Below, in pieces: positions 1 through 24,700 of a stretch of 64,000 nucleotides of DNA. The notes below the pieces were generated by a model. It was not told the origin of the DNA. It saw only the letters and a program-made list of their open reading frames with translations, and did no database searches. The stretch's first letter is position 1. Each line of letters begins with the position of its first letter. The DNA comes from Symbiodinium natans (lineage: Eukaryota > Sar > Dinophyceae > Suessiales > Symbiodiniaceae): contig CAJNDS010002261.1 in the NCBI GenBank assembly GCA_905221605.1, forward strand, positions 434,001 to 498,000. Direction: 5' to 3'. The translations under genes were made by a program, and so were the position numbers.

Positions 1-975
1 CATCAGCATCAGCGGGCCCTTTGCTGGGCCTCAGGACGGGAGCATCATCAGCATCATCAGCATCAGCGGGCCCTTTTCTGGGCCTCAAGGGGCCAGGACG
101 GCAACATCATCAGCATCAGCGGGCCCTTTGCTGGGCCTCAATGGGCTAGGACGAGAGCATCATCAGCATCAGCGGGCCCCTTGCTGGGCCTCAAGGAGCT
201 AGGACGGGAACATCATCAGCATCAGCGGGCCTTGCTGGGCCTCAAGGGGCCAGGACGGGAACATCATCAGCATCAGCGGGCCCTTTGCTGGGCCTCAAGG
301 GGCCAGGACGGGAACATCATCAGCATCAGCGGGCCCTTTGCTGGGCCTCAAGGGGCCAGGACGGGAGCATCATCAGCATCATCAGCATCATCAGCATCAT
401 CAGCATCATCAGCATCATCAGCATCATCAGCATCATCAGCATCATCAGCATCATCAGCATCAACGGGCCCTTTGCTGGGCCTCAAGGGGCCAGGACGGGA
501 ACATCATCAGCATCAGCGGGCCCTTTGCTGGGCCTCAAGGGGCTAGGACGGGAACATCATCAGCATCAGCGGGCCTTGCTGGGCCTCAAGGGGCCAGGAC
601 GGGAACATCATCAGCATCAGCGGGCCCTTTGCTGGGCCTCAAGGGGCCAGGGCGGGAGCATCATCAGCATCATCAGCATCAGCGGGCCCTTTTCTGGGCC
701 TCAAGGGGCCAGGAGGGGAGCATCATCAGCATCATCAGCGTCAGCGGGCCCTTTGCTGGGCCACAAGGGGCCAGGACGGGAACATCATCAGTATCAGCGG
801 GCCCTTTGGTGGGCCTCAATGGGCTAGGACGAGAGCATCATCAGCATCAGCGGCCTTTGTCAGCGGGCCCTTTGCTGAGCCTCAAGGTGCTAGGACGGGA
901 ACATCATTGGCATCAGCGGGCCCCGTTTGCTAGGCCTCAAGGGGCTAGGACGGGAGCATCGTCAGCATCATCTTA
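1..975. repeat. 53-bp minisatellite with CATCATCAG expansion
   Basis: A unit of about 53 bp is repeated head to tail; the GGGCCC start recurs at 278 and 331, for example. Each unit has a GC-rich half (GGGCCC, TGCTGGGCCTC, GGGGCCAGGACGGGA) and a CATCATCAGCATCAGC half. The second half has expanded to about ten CATCATCAG units at 367-465. Unit length varies and copies degrade to the right, ending at about 975. The array runs off the left edge. All three plus frames are open over long stretches, but 53 is not a multiple of three, so the His/Gln/Ser-rich frames are probably not genes. Confidence 0.95.
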
Positions 976-976
976 A

Positions 977-2377
977 CCCATCAGCAGCGTGACTATGCAT
1001 CTTATGACGGTTCCTGCAGCCATATCGCCTCGAAGTGTGTAGGGTTTTTTCTGGTTTAGGGGGCAAGTTTAGGGTTGTTAGAGTTGCACGCTCAGACACT
1101 GCCAGGGTGCAGGAGTACCGGCTAGTAATGCTGGTGACAGGGCTTCACATGCTTCACCTTTCGCGGTGTTCATTTCGGTCGGATGTCCTTGCGGCTCCAT
1201 GTGGCTTTACTTAGCGGTCGAACTGCGACGGTCACGGTCGATGGGGATTGCACGACGGGTGATGTGAGGCACGGGCAATCTGGGACCTTTCGGGTTTAGG
1301 GAGCAGACCTGAAAAATGTGTGCCCTTCTCGCTGTTTTAAGCCTAAACCTCTCATCGAGCAGCCATGTTGGGTGAAGGGTCAGGGCCGGGGATGTACTTT
1401 TGCTCATCGAACGGAGTTGTGCATGTTGCACTCCCTGCTGAAGCCCCAGGCCCCAAATCCCGCAGTGCACCTCCTCTGGAGGCTCACCCCCAGAGAGTCA
1501 GAATCATGAGTTGACATTGTGGTCGTGTTCGCGAGTTTGCCATCTAAATCCCGAACCATCAACCAAGGAAATCTCCTCCTCCCCCACACTTTTAACGCCA
1601 TTGTCGATATAATCATCATTATGTTCGGGGCTTTTTGGGCGGTTTCGGGCCCGCGACCCTAAACCCTAACCCAAATCCGATGCAATGCGCCCGCAAGCGG
1701 TTAAAAAGTTTAACCTGAGGAGTTGGGCCCAAACCAGGCAAGCCATGCAAGCCCTAACAAACCGCGTGAAGCCCTATATGCCCTATCAGCCCCAACCCCT
1801 TAGCTCTATGAGCTGCGCCCGATGGCCTCACGAGCCCCACAAAGCCTAGACTTTACCCAAACCCCAAACCATAAACCCTAAATCCCCAAAACCCGAAAAA
1901 AACCGTGGAACCGTAAAACCCTAATACCCTAATGTCCTAAACCCCTAAAAACCCTCAAACCTTAGTCCCAAAACCCGAAACCCTCAATCAGTAACACCCC
2001 ACAGGCGCATGGCCGAAAGCAGACTGGGATGCCGGCTGGGCCGCCTCTTGCGCCCTGGGGGGCAGGTGGGGGGCGCCCTGCGCGGGTACGGGGGTATTGT
2101 TAGGGGTATTGGTATTGAGGGTATCAAGGGATCAAGGGCATGAAGGGATGAAGGGCATTGAGGGTACTACATTAAGGGTATTGAGTATTGAGGGCACCAA
2201 GGATATTGAGGGTACTAAGGGTTGCAAGGATGTGCCGGTTTAGGGCTCTGGGTTTAAGGGCTTTGGGTTTAGGGTTGCCCTGAGCCGTGACTTTCAACAA
2301 ATTCAGTTCCTGAACCTCACAGCCTCGAACCCTCCTGCGCGCCGAATGTCTAAATAAGCTCAAACCCGAAACCCTAA
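977..2377. other. Non-coding stretch with degenerate telomere-like DNA
   Basis: I see no supportable exon here. It holds CCCTAAA-like and TTTAGGG-like degenerate heptamers, mostly at 1650-2000 and 2230-2280, and a patch of TATTGAGGG-type simple repeat at 2095-2220. Confidence 0.6.
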
Positions 2378-2607
2378 ACTGAACTCTGCTGCTGTTCCTC
2401 CTACTCCTACTCCTCCCCCTACTCCTCCCCCGACTCCTACTCCGACTCCTACTCCGACTCCTACTCCCACTCCTACTCCCACTCCCCACTCTGCTCCTAC
2501 TCCTATTGACTGGGAGGTGCTTGAGGAAGCGGCAACAGTTCTGTCGGTCGGTCTGGAGGATGGCGAAACGCTGGCTTCCGAGGCCGCCTGTGGAGCCTCA
2601 CCTGAGT
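2378..2607 (+). CDS. Probable exon: Pro/Thr-rich linker plus acidic segment
   Basis: One frame reads a run of Pro-Thr repeats from the (CTCCTACTCCGA)-type tract at 2395-2500. It continues without a stop into a non-repetitive acidic stretch beginning DWEVLEEAATVLSVGLEDGE and then LASEAACGASPES. The second part has the composition of real protein. A GC donor after LASE (about 2582) would be phase 0 and could join the RCC1-like exon at 4726. The family is not recognised and both boundaries are uncertain. Confidence 0.4.
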
Positions 2608-2661
2608 CCATACTTCACGCGCGCGCATATTCCAACAATTCAGGGGTATTGGGCTCCCTGC

Positions 2662-4725
2662 AAAAGCCTGGAGCTTCTGAATCCTAAATCCCGCCCCCAA
2701 AGGGCGCATGAGGGCTTAGTGGGGTTCATAAGAGTTTAGGGTTTGGGGTTCTGGTGTTGGGCTTCTGGGGTTTAGGACCTGGGGCTTGGTTCAGTGTTTA
2801 GTGTGGAAGCCCCTTGCACGCCCCGAGAAAGAGAGTCCTATCCCCTAAGCCCTAAACCCCTAAACCCCAAACCCCCAAAACGTCAACCTTAAAACCCGAA
2901 ACCCTAAAACACTTAGCCCTAAAACCCTCAGACTTTGAAACGCTTTCAACACCAAAGCCCCAAAACCCCCACAACCGTAAACCCTAAACTCGAAAACCCT
3001 AAACCCTCAACCTTAAACCCCCCAAAGCCCCCAAGCCCCAAAACCCCAACCCTTAAGCTAGCTCTAAACCCCTAGAACCCTCAACCTTTAACCCCCCAAA
3101 ACTCCCAAAGTCCCAAACCAGGAGGTGGGCGCACTAAAACCCTAAAACCCTAAAACCCTAGACCCCCAAAGCCATCCAGCACCAAAAACCCCAAAAACCC
3201 TAAACCCGAACTCTAACACCCTAAACCCCTAAACCCTCAACCCCCCCCCCAAGCCCCCCAAAGCCCCAAACCAAGAGGTGGGCAGCTACGTCCTCGCGGC
3301 CACTTTCGAGGCCTTCGCGCTGGTGGGGCCCAGGGGGTTGGCCCCCCTCCGGCGTTTCATGGGGTTTGGTTTGAGAGTTTTAGGGTTTAGGGTTTAAGGT
3401 TTAGGGTTTAGGGTTTAGGGTTTCGGACCTAGGGTTTACGGTGTTAGGGTTCCTAAGCCTCTAAACTGTTAAATCTGGTACGGTACAATGGATTGAAACT
3501 GCGGTTACGTATCATGAGTACTCTATATCGGCTCTATATATGGGGTTGTAATCACAGTTATACGAACGAATACTTTCCCGAGTAGGGACGAGTCTCGCTG
3601 CGTGCTGATTTTTGGGTTGGGGTGGAGGAGCTCGGGTGATTCGGGTTTGGGGGATAGCGGAAACACATCAGGTTGCCCTGAGTTCCACGCAGATTTGAGT
3701 TGCATGCGCCAGTGCATAGCTGAGGCTTCCGTGACGAAACCCTAAGATCAAAACCCTAATTTGCTCAGGTCTAGTTTCATAGGGATCCTTACGGGCGGCT
3801 CTCTTTGCCGGATGGTTGTTCGGAGCAGGGCTAGCTGTGGGGGGGGGGCTGGTTGCCTCTTAGGGCCCCTTGTTTTTGTTGAGGTTGCCTAAGAGTCTGC
3901 TGAGGTGTTAGCAGGGTTTGTCACAAGGGTCCAGCCTCAACTTGTTAACCACTGGGCCAGCAAGCCCAAGCGAAACCCTAAACCTTCAACCCTACAGACC
4001 CTAAACCAGCAAGCCCTAAACCCCTTAAACATCCTTAAGCGCCTTGATTCTCCTTAAGCCCCCCTAAACCCCTTTGGCCCCGATGCCACAGAAGCCGAGG
4101 TACGCGCTTGGGGGCCTTCCGCCTTTGGTGGCGAGCTGAACCGAGAGCTGCGGGCCCCTTTTGGGGGCTTTGGTTGGGGCTGAGTTTTTTGTTGTTTCTT
4201 CTTTTGTGTTGAAATTGTGTAGGATTTGTGTCCAAAAATGTTCTGGGCGAAAGGTTTGCAAACCCTCAACCCTCAAAAAAAAGGCACTACAGCGGCTAAG
4301 GCCAACACTGGCACAGACCCCTTGTGCCCATCACAATTGTCTAAAAACTCGCGCCTCTCGCCTAAAATTTTCGATGTCGATATCCCAGATCAATAGCAAA
4401 CTTGAAAAATCGAAGATCGCCCAGAACTGTCGCCAAGATTAAGGGGTTTAGGGTTTCGGGGGAAAAAGGGTTTGGGGCTGTTCGGATGCTTGGGTGGTTT
4501 AAGTACTTAGGTCATGGGTTGAGGTGACTGCGGAGGGGGCCTATGATTTTGAATTGGTGGTTTGGGTAGAGTGTGGAATTCCAATGATTTAGGAGTTTGA
4601 AGCGCTTGCTCTTGGTACTGGAATCTTTGACCTAAACCCCAAACCTAAGATAAACCTTGCAAATCCGGGGCTGATATTGGTGGTTGCTCCAAGTTATTGT
4701 TGTAGGCTAGGCCCTCCAAAGCCAG
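2662..4725. other. Probable intron or intergenic DNA
   Basis: No exon is recognised. CCCTAAA-like heptamers dominate 2840-3260 and a short TTTAGGG array lies at 3376-3440. The rest is unremarkable, and small open frames on either strand show no family features. Confidence 0.55.
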
Positions 4726-18238
<13,513 letters not shown>

Positions 18239-18852
18239 GCTTCAAATGCACCCTGAACCACGAGGAGATTGTCAGGATGCAGCTGAAAATTAGATGGGTA
18301 GAATATTTTTTCATTAGGGTCCCCTTAAAAACTGAGCGAACCGAAGGAACTACTCTTGGGGCGCTTCAGCGTGTCCAGCCTAGGCCCATCGCGCCTGACC
18401 CTAAACCCGTGAACCCCCAACCCGCAAGACCCAGAAATTCCCTAAGCCCCAAACCCTAAACCCTAAACCTTAATCGGACTGTGCTGAGCAGAGCCGTCCG
18501 CCACTGCGCCTCACTTCGGAGAATTGGACTTGCAGCGAGTTGTGCGCAAGAACAGGACTCTGGCACGTCTAGGGCTTAAGGTTGGGGCGGATTTATCGTT
18601 TTTCATGGTTTGGGGGATTTCGGGCTTCGTGCCTCTTAACCACACCCTACGCCAACCGCCCAACATCTAGAACCCCCTAGAGTCTGGGGACCCGAAGCCC
18701 TAACCTCCTGGAGCTTTGAAAGAGTTCACGGTTCAGAGGGCTTTCTACTCTGAAGGGCTTAAGTCTTCGGAGGGTTTTGCTGGTTAAGCATGTTGTTTCG
18801 GGTTTCGGGTTTAGGTTTTAGGGTCGGGGTGAGCAATCTCCATCACTCCAGC

Positions 18853-19062
18853 ATGATCTTCGAGCAGGAGGGTTCTCTAAAAAGCCCGGCAGATATAGGA
18901 ACAAAAGCATTGTCAGCAAAGCGTGTGATTTTTTTACTCCGCCGACTTCGCATGCAAGGACTCTCAGGAAGAACAGGCCAAGAAGAACAAGAAGAATTTG
19001 AGAAGGAAGAGATGGTCAGAAGATTGCCAGAACCAGCATGTCCTGAGCCCTGTAAACCCTAA
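18853..19062 (+). mobile_element. Ty1/copia remnant (C-terminal RNase H end)
   Basis: A frame reads SLKSPADIGTKALSAKRV and then an Arg/Glu-rich tail. The N-ADI-TKAL pattern is the hallmark end of Ty1/copia RNase H, just before the 3' LTR. Nothing else of the element was recognised, so it is a small relic in an intron or spacer. Confidence 0.7.
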
Positions 19063-19228
19063 GCCCTGTATGTGGTCTCAGCCCGAGCTACTTTATTCTG
19101 AACATTCATCCCGAAGCTCTGAAGGCCGGCAACACCCGAAGCCCTAACTCCTAAGCTCCTGAACCCTTAAAACCCTAGACCCCTGATCCCAAAGCTCCCA
19201 GCCGATCCAATCCCCAAGCAGTCCCCAG

Positions 19229-19309
19229 GCTACCCACAAACCTGATGTGGAGGCTCGCGACCACAATGGATGCACTCCTCTGATGTTCGCAGTGGCGAAT
19301 GGAAACGAG
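19229..19309 (+). CDS. Ankyrin exon 1
   Basis: Encodes ATHKPDVEARDHNGCTPLMF then AVANGNE. The D-x-x-G-x-TPLM-A-x-x-G-N core is a clear ankyrin repeat. GC donor at 19310. Confidence 0.8.
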
Positions 19310-21178
19310 GCGCAGTTTTGGGGGCTTTGAGTCGCTCCCTAAAGTCCATTTAGCCTCCTTAAGGCCCCCTAAACCCGACACGACAGCATGTCACGTACGC
19401 TCCCGGCCCCTTGCGAGGCTTCATCCCCAGCACTAAACCCTAAACCCGAAGCCCTTGCGAAACTGTAACCCGCAATCAGAAGGAGCCCCTGAGAAGGCAA
19501 AATGGTTTAGGAGAAAGAATATGGTTGTGTCTTCACGATGAGAATGAAGTCGTTCTGCTCTCGGTTTAAGCTCATGATTCTCATATGACATACGGCTGTA
19601 CTACAGGGCCTTCTGGTTTTAGTGCCATGACCTAAGCCCCCTGCGCCCAAACCATTCAGCGCCCAAGACAGCGCAGGCCATCACCCGCAGGCTCATCCTG
19701 GCCCAGGCCAACGTCAACAACGCCGGGGGCTTTGGACTTTGGAGCGTTCGGGATAGACCCTGAGATCTAAAGGGTTTGGGCTTTAGGGCTTAAGGGCTTT
19801 CGACTTCAACGCTAATTGTCCCCCTGCCCCTTGAACCCGAAACAGGTTGAAGCCAGCTCGAATTTCTAAACCCCAAGCAGGGGTCACCCTGGTTTAGGGA
19901 TTTAGGGTTCAGTGACAAGGTCTCTAGGGTGTTTTTGGCTTTGGGTGCATAGGGTTTCAGAAGTTTTCTTCTTTGGCGAGCACCATCGCAGCTGGTCTTC
20001 GGACTCCCCCCCCGCCCCCGCCACCCCCCCGCCCCCGCCACCCCCCCGCCCACCCCCAGCAACAGCTGCGACGAGTCGAACAACACCACGCAGCTTAGCC
20101 CCTGCTGCTAATGTCTCAGACCACCTAAACCCCCAAAGCCCCAGACAAAACACCCGATGCAACCCAAGCGCATCTTCTGGCCCCTCAACTGGCACTTTGA
20201 GGGTTTTCCGGTTTCTTTAGGGCCAGTCGTTGCAGCTGACGTCTTCAACCGGGGACTTCATTGATTGCGGTGGCACTGTATTTACAACCACCTTATACTT
20301 TACTAAGAGTAGGGTGCATGCCCCAGGCCCCGAGTCCTGACTCGGGTCCGAGCCCCTAAACCCTAAACCCTAAACCCTAAACCCTAAACCCTAAACCCTA
20401 AACCCTAAACCCTAAACCCTAAACCCTAAACCCTAAACCCTAAACCCTAAACCCTAAACCCTAAACCCTAAACCCTAAACCCTGAACCCTAGACCCAAAA
20501 CCCCAAACCCAAAACCCAAAACCCAAAACCCAAAACCCTAGACCTTAAACCCTTCTTAACCTGACCCAAATGCCGAGTTCGACTACGAGAACCACTCTTG
20601 CCTGAACTATGCCACCCAGTTCAACCAGCACAAGCTTGCGACCCTGGCGGCAGTTACCCCACACCATCGGGCCACCAAGCCCCTGTGGGACCTTCGTAGG
20701 GTTTTAGGTTTTAGGGTTTAGGGTTTGAGGTTGAGGGGCTCAGCTTCAGGTGTTGAGAGGACTGCACCTGCACTCAACACCCTGCAAACCAACTTAGAGC
20801 TTCACGGAGACATGAATAAGGTACTTGTTTAAAGGTACCATCCGTCCAATAAAGTCATTGCAATAGTTAACGCTCTCCCAACAAACTAGCAACACATTTT
20901 CAGGCAGCCCATAAGCATGAACCATGACACCTCCTCGCCCCCCCCCCCCCTCCCCCCCGCCCCACAACAAACAGGGAATGCATTTCACCCAGCCCTGCTC
21001 TGTCTGGGAGGCCGCCGAAGTGCCCAAAGAAACAAGCCCTGATCCCCAAAGGCCCAGGGCCCTAAAAGTTCGTGTGTCGAAATCCTAGGCCGTCTACACA
21101 CCTAGAGCCGTAGAGCCGCCTGAGGTGAACTTGCTGAAAAAGGCGGGCGCCCGGGACAAGCTCAGCCTCGACGATGAG
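19229..21178 (+). CDS. Two ankyrin repeats (four exons), possible kinesin N-terminus
   Basis: Four in-phase exons (19229-19309, 19677-19721, 20578-20646, 21125-21178) encode two ankyrin repeats: DVEARDHNGCTPLMFAVANG..AITRRLILAQA and NVNNFDYENHSCLNYA..LVNLLKKAGA. They end in DKLSLDDE. Ankyrin repeats bind partner proteins. The last exon ends in phase 0 and joins the acidic exon at 21733 in phase, so this may be the N-terminal part of the kinesin below. It could equally be a separate gene; no start codon or stop was placed. Confidence 0.72.
19677..19721 (+). CDS. Ankyrin exon 2
   Basis: Encodes AITRRLILAQANVNN, the second helix of repeat 1 and the start of repeat 2. Phase 0 at both ends; GC donor at 19722. 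Confidence 0.75.
19988..20055. repeat. Polypyrimidine C-rich tract
   Basis: Tandem CCCCCCGCCCCCGCCA units. The proline-rich frame through it is not supported as protein. Confidence 0.8.
20353..20483. repeat. Interstitial telomeric array (CCCTAAA)n
   Basis: About 18 perfect CCCTAAA units, then degenerate CCCAAAA-type units to 20545. It lies just upstream of ankyrin exon 3, as expected for an intron 3' end here. Confidence 0.98.
20578..20646 (+). CDS. Ankyrin exon 3
   Basis: Encodes FDYENHSCLNYATQFNQHKL then ATL. Joined to the flanking exons it forms the second ankyrin repeat. GC donor at 20647. Confidence 0.72.
21125..21178 (+). CDS. Ankyrin exon 4
   Basis: Encodes VNLLKKAGARDKLSLDDE. NLLKKAGA is the second helix and turn of an ankyrin repeat. 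GT donor at 21179, followed by TTTAGGG-like DNA. Confidence 0.78.
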
Positions 21179-21732
21179 GTCACTGGGCAGCGGGTTTAGG
21201 GTATAGGGCTTGGGGTTCTCAGACTCTTCGACATACGGATGTGAATGGCAAGGCGTGGGGTTCTGGATATGAGGAGTGCACTGAAAACCCTCAACCGAGT
21301 GAAGGGTGGAGGCCGTTTGGGTTTCGCGCTTTTGGGCGGTGCTCACTGTGACAGACTGCTCCTCGCAGATCTTGGGGTCGATTTCGACGGTGCAGGGGTG
21401 CGCGTCTGACAGCTGCAGCAGAGAAGTGGCGTGCGGGGCTTAGACCCTATGTAAACCCTAAACCCTGCCTGAAACGATAACAACGCAGGGGGGGAATTAT
21501 AACCCGAAACCCCATTTAGGCCTTTAGGTTGAGTGGTGCAGGGCTTCGAGACTTCCGCCCCTCCCTTGGCAGCTGCAGGTCCTCTAGCACCCCTGGAGGT
21601 ATAGCCAATCCGGGCCTGGGGTTTAAGGACTTGGAGAGAAACCCATGAAGCGGTTTCAGGGTTTCTCTACGCAGGGGGGGGGGCTTTCAAACTGCCCAGA
21701 ATCCCAACCAAGAGCAATAGATTGCACGCCAG

Positions 21733-21778
21733 GACGAGGAGGAGGACGAGGCAGATGCCTCCTCCCCCGTCTCCGGAG
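21733..21778 (+). CDS. Acidic exon (kinesin tail, tentative)
   Basis: Encodes DEEEDEADASSPVSG before a GT donor, phase 1. It joins to 21946 to complete a Gly codon. Assigned to the kinesin only by phase and composition. Confidence 0.5.
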
Positions 21779-24700
21779 GTGCCGCCTTGTGCATGGGGGG
21801 GGGGGGGGGGGGCTTATTGTACGGATGTCGTTGGGTCTAGGGTTTCGCAGGTCGAGCCTGACTCACAACCCTAAACCCGCAACCCGAACCCTAACCCTAA
21901 CCCCTAAACCCCAAAGCCTAAACCCTCAGAGTCGTTGGTTGCGAGGCAAGCTGAAGCTGCCCACTCTGGATCCCGAGACGGCTTCCTGCAAGGGCCCTGG
22001 ACTTTTCGGTTTGCTCTTTTGGGGGCGCGCCTTTTTCGGCGACTTAGGGCCCTTGGTTGCCAAGCCCTATGGGGTATAAAGCTTTAGGGCTTGAGGTTTA
22101 GCCCTAATCCCCAGAAGCGTCAAGGCTTAGGGATTAAAGCCTTAACAAGGTGTCACGCCTTCTATGTGCTCAAGTGACATGCCTTTGTGGGATTTTAGCT
22201 TTAGAGAGTGTACATGTTTCTTTAACAGACAAGCTGTCAGTACCGACCCCTCCCCATAATGATGTGGTTACTGGGCTTATAAGAGGCGCAGGGTTGGGTT
22301 TTCTAGTGGGCTTAGGGTTCCTTGGGCAGGGTGACCGTCTTTCTTTAAGTGGAGATCGCATGAGGTTTTGGGGTGTAAGGGCTTTAGAGCTTGAAGGGTT
22401 AGAAGGGTTTTAAGCCAGCGCTTAAGGGCTTCAAGGCCTCAGGAATCTAAACTCATTTGTCTTACGCAATGTGGATGAAGAGTAAATCACACGGTTTCGG
22501 AATTCAGCCGCCAACGCGAGGCGGGTACCGAGTAATGCATGGGGGGGGGGTGGGGGGGGTTGGGTAGGGGGGTTGGGTAGGGGGGGTAGGTGGGTAACGA
22601 GGTAAGGGGGAAAGGGGGGGCGGGGGGTAAGGGGTTAGGGCACAAAAGACCCAGACTTGTGAGGAAGGGCCGTGTGCACCGATCAAGCTCTCAAGTGTAA
22701 TTTACGGGACTTATGATTTTATGTTTCCCTTTTGGTGCTTTTAAGGTCTGGGGTGCAAAGTAGCCCTAAACCTCAAGTTAACCCTAAGCCCTGACCTCCG
22801 GGGCCCTGAGCCCGTGGAGACCTTGAGCGGACAGGTGCCGAGTCCCTGTCCACGGAGGCCCAGTCAATCGAGAAAGCTGTTTTTGCTTCCGCTTGAGGGT
22901 TTGTTTTAGGGTTTAGGATTTCAGGGTGTAGGGTCTAGGAGCCCTAAACCCAAGCTCTTTGACTCGAAGCAACCCTAGACTCTAAAACCCAAGAAGCCAG
23001 GATGTGGTTAAGGTTTGGTGTTGGGGGCTGGGGTGCCATGAAGCTTTGTTTGTATTGCTCTAGGGTTTGAGGGTTTGAGAGCTGGAGGGGGTTTAGAGTT
23101 TGAGGGTTTGCCTATGTTTGAACGGAGGGCTTGAGGGTTTGAAGGTTTGTGCGCGTGTGTTGGGCCCTGAATCGTAACTGCCGCTCTGCTCGTTCTGCTC
23201 GTGACATTCAACGTGACCTCTGAGGCTTCTCGGGTTTGCAAGCTCTTTTCAGGATGGGTTGTGGGTGTCTATATATGTCTATGTCTACGTTTATGCCTAT
23301 GTCTTCTTCTATTCCTATGTCTATGTCTATCTACATGAGTCCATGTCTACGCAAATGTGGCTGTATAGGACCGCGTAGGGTCTTTGGAGCCTTAGGATGC
23401 TTCAGGCTCCCGGGTGGATAGTGCGGCAGCATGCTGAAACCCCCCTCCCCCAACTCCCCCGCAAAGCTCAATCCCACACCCCTGGGTCCGGAGAGATCCG
23501 GAGAGTTTTTAAGGTTCAGGGTATCTAGCTCTGAGGCTTCGCTAGGACTAAAAGTTTCGACCCTTCACCCCAAAACCCAAGCCCTGAGCCTTGAATTCAA
23601 TCCCTGAAGCCCGAAGCCCAAGCCCTGACGCCCGAACCCCGCAACCAGGCACCGGCCCTTAGTCCTGAAGCTGCGGTGGGGGCCCTGGGCCGAGCATTTT
23701 TTTGAGAGCCTGTTAGGGCTGCAAGGTTCAAGAGTTTTAATGTTGTTGAATGTCCAATTGAGAAGGTTGGGGTCCGGGCTTCGGCGTTGTCGAGGGGTAG
23801 TGCAGTAACTTCAGCATAATTTCAGGTTGAGGGCAGTCTGCTGAGATCGCGCGATCCGGTTTTCTCGTGGCTTCTAGAGGGCCTGAAGACCAAATCCTCA
23901 CGCCAAATGGAACACGGCTTCATCGCTGCATACCGACGTCGCGCGTTTGGCCCTTTGGGCTTGTCGTGAAGTGTCGCGGGCGTCGCAGAGCACTGGGAAT
24001 GGCCATCAACCCCAAAACCCAAGCACCCCTAAGTTGGCCCTAAAGCCCAAAGCCTCCACCTCAAACTCCCAGCCTTTAACCCCTTGCCCCTGGTTCAAGC
24101 ATGTTCCACTAAACCCTAACCTCGAACCCTAAACTTCTAAAGCCCCCAATCCAAAACACCCCAACCCTAATTCCCTAATCCTAAGCCCTAAACCCCAAGG
24201 CGCCAAACCCTTTCAAGCCGAAAAGCCTCAAAATGATGCCTTTTCAGGAGAGCGCGGTGTCACCAGCCTCGGCACTGAGCGAGGGCCCTGGTTTTGGGGT
24301 TTTGTGGTTCTATAGGGTTCAGGGGTTCAGGGGCTTAGGGGTTAAGAGGTTAAAGCGGGTCGAGGGGTTGAGGGGTTTATAGAGTTTGGGTTCTGAGGTG
24401 TTAGTTCCCTAAACGGTCCATGCAAGTTTTCAAATCGGGGTTCTGAGAGCAGATGCGATGTGGGTTCCGGCTTGGCGTTCAGAGGAGGGTAGAGGGTTCA
24501 AGCATGCGGGGCCTACGCCGCACCAACAATGCTCCCTCATAAGCCTTGCGTGCGTCTGATATAAACTTAAACTGCCCAAAGACCGGTGAAAGTACATAGG
24601 CCCCCAAGCCCGAAGCCTAACTTTCATTTCATAGGCCGCTATATTAAAGGGGCTTGGATTACCGGGCCCTCCGCACGCTGGGATGTGGAGGTCTCCAGCC

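Noticed and set aside
181-976. His/Gln/Ser-rich open frames across the minisatellite
   Set aside because: The unit is 53 bp, so the frame changes every copy; all frames are open because of composition.
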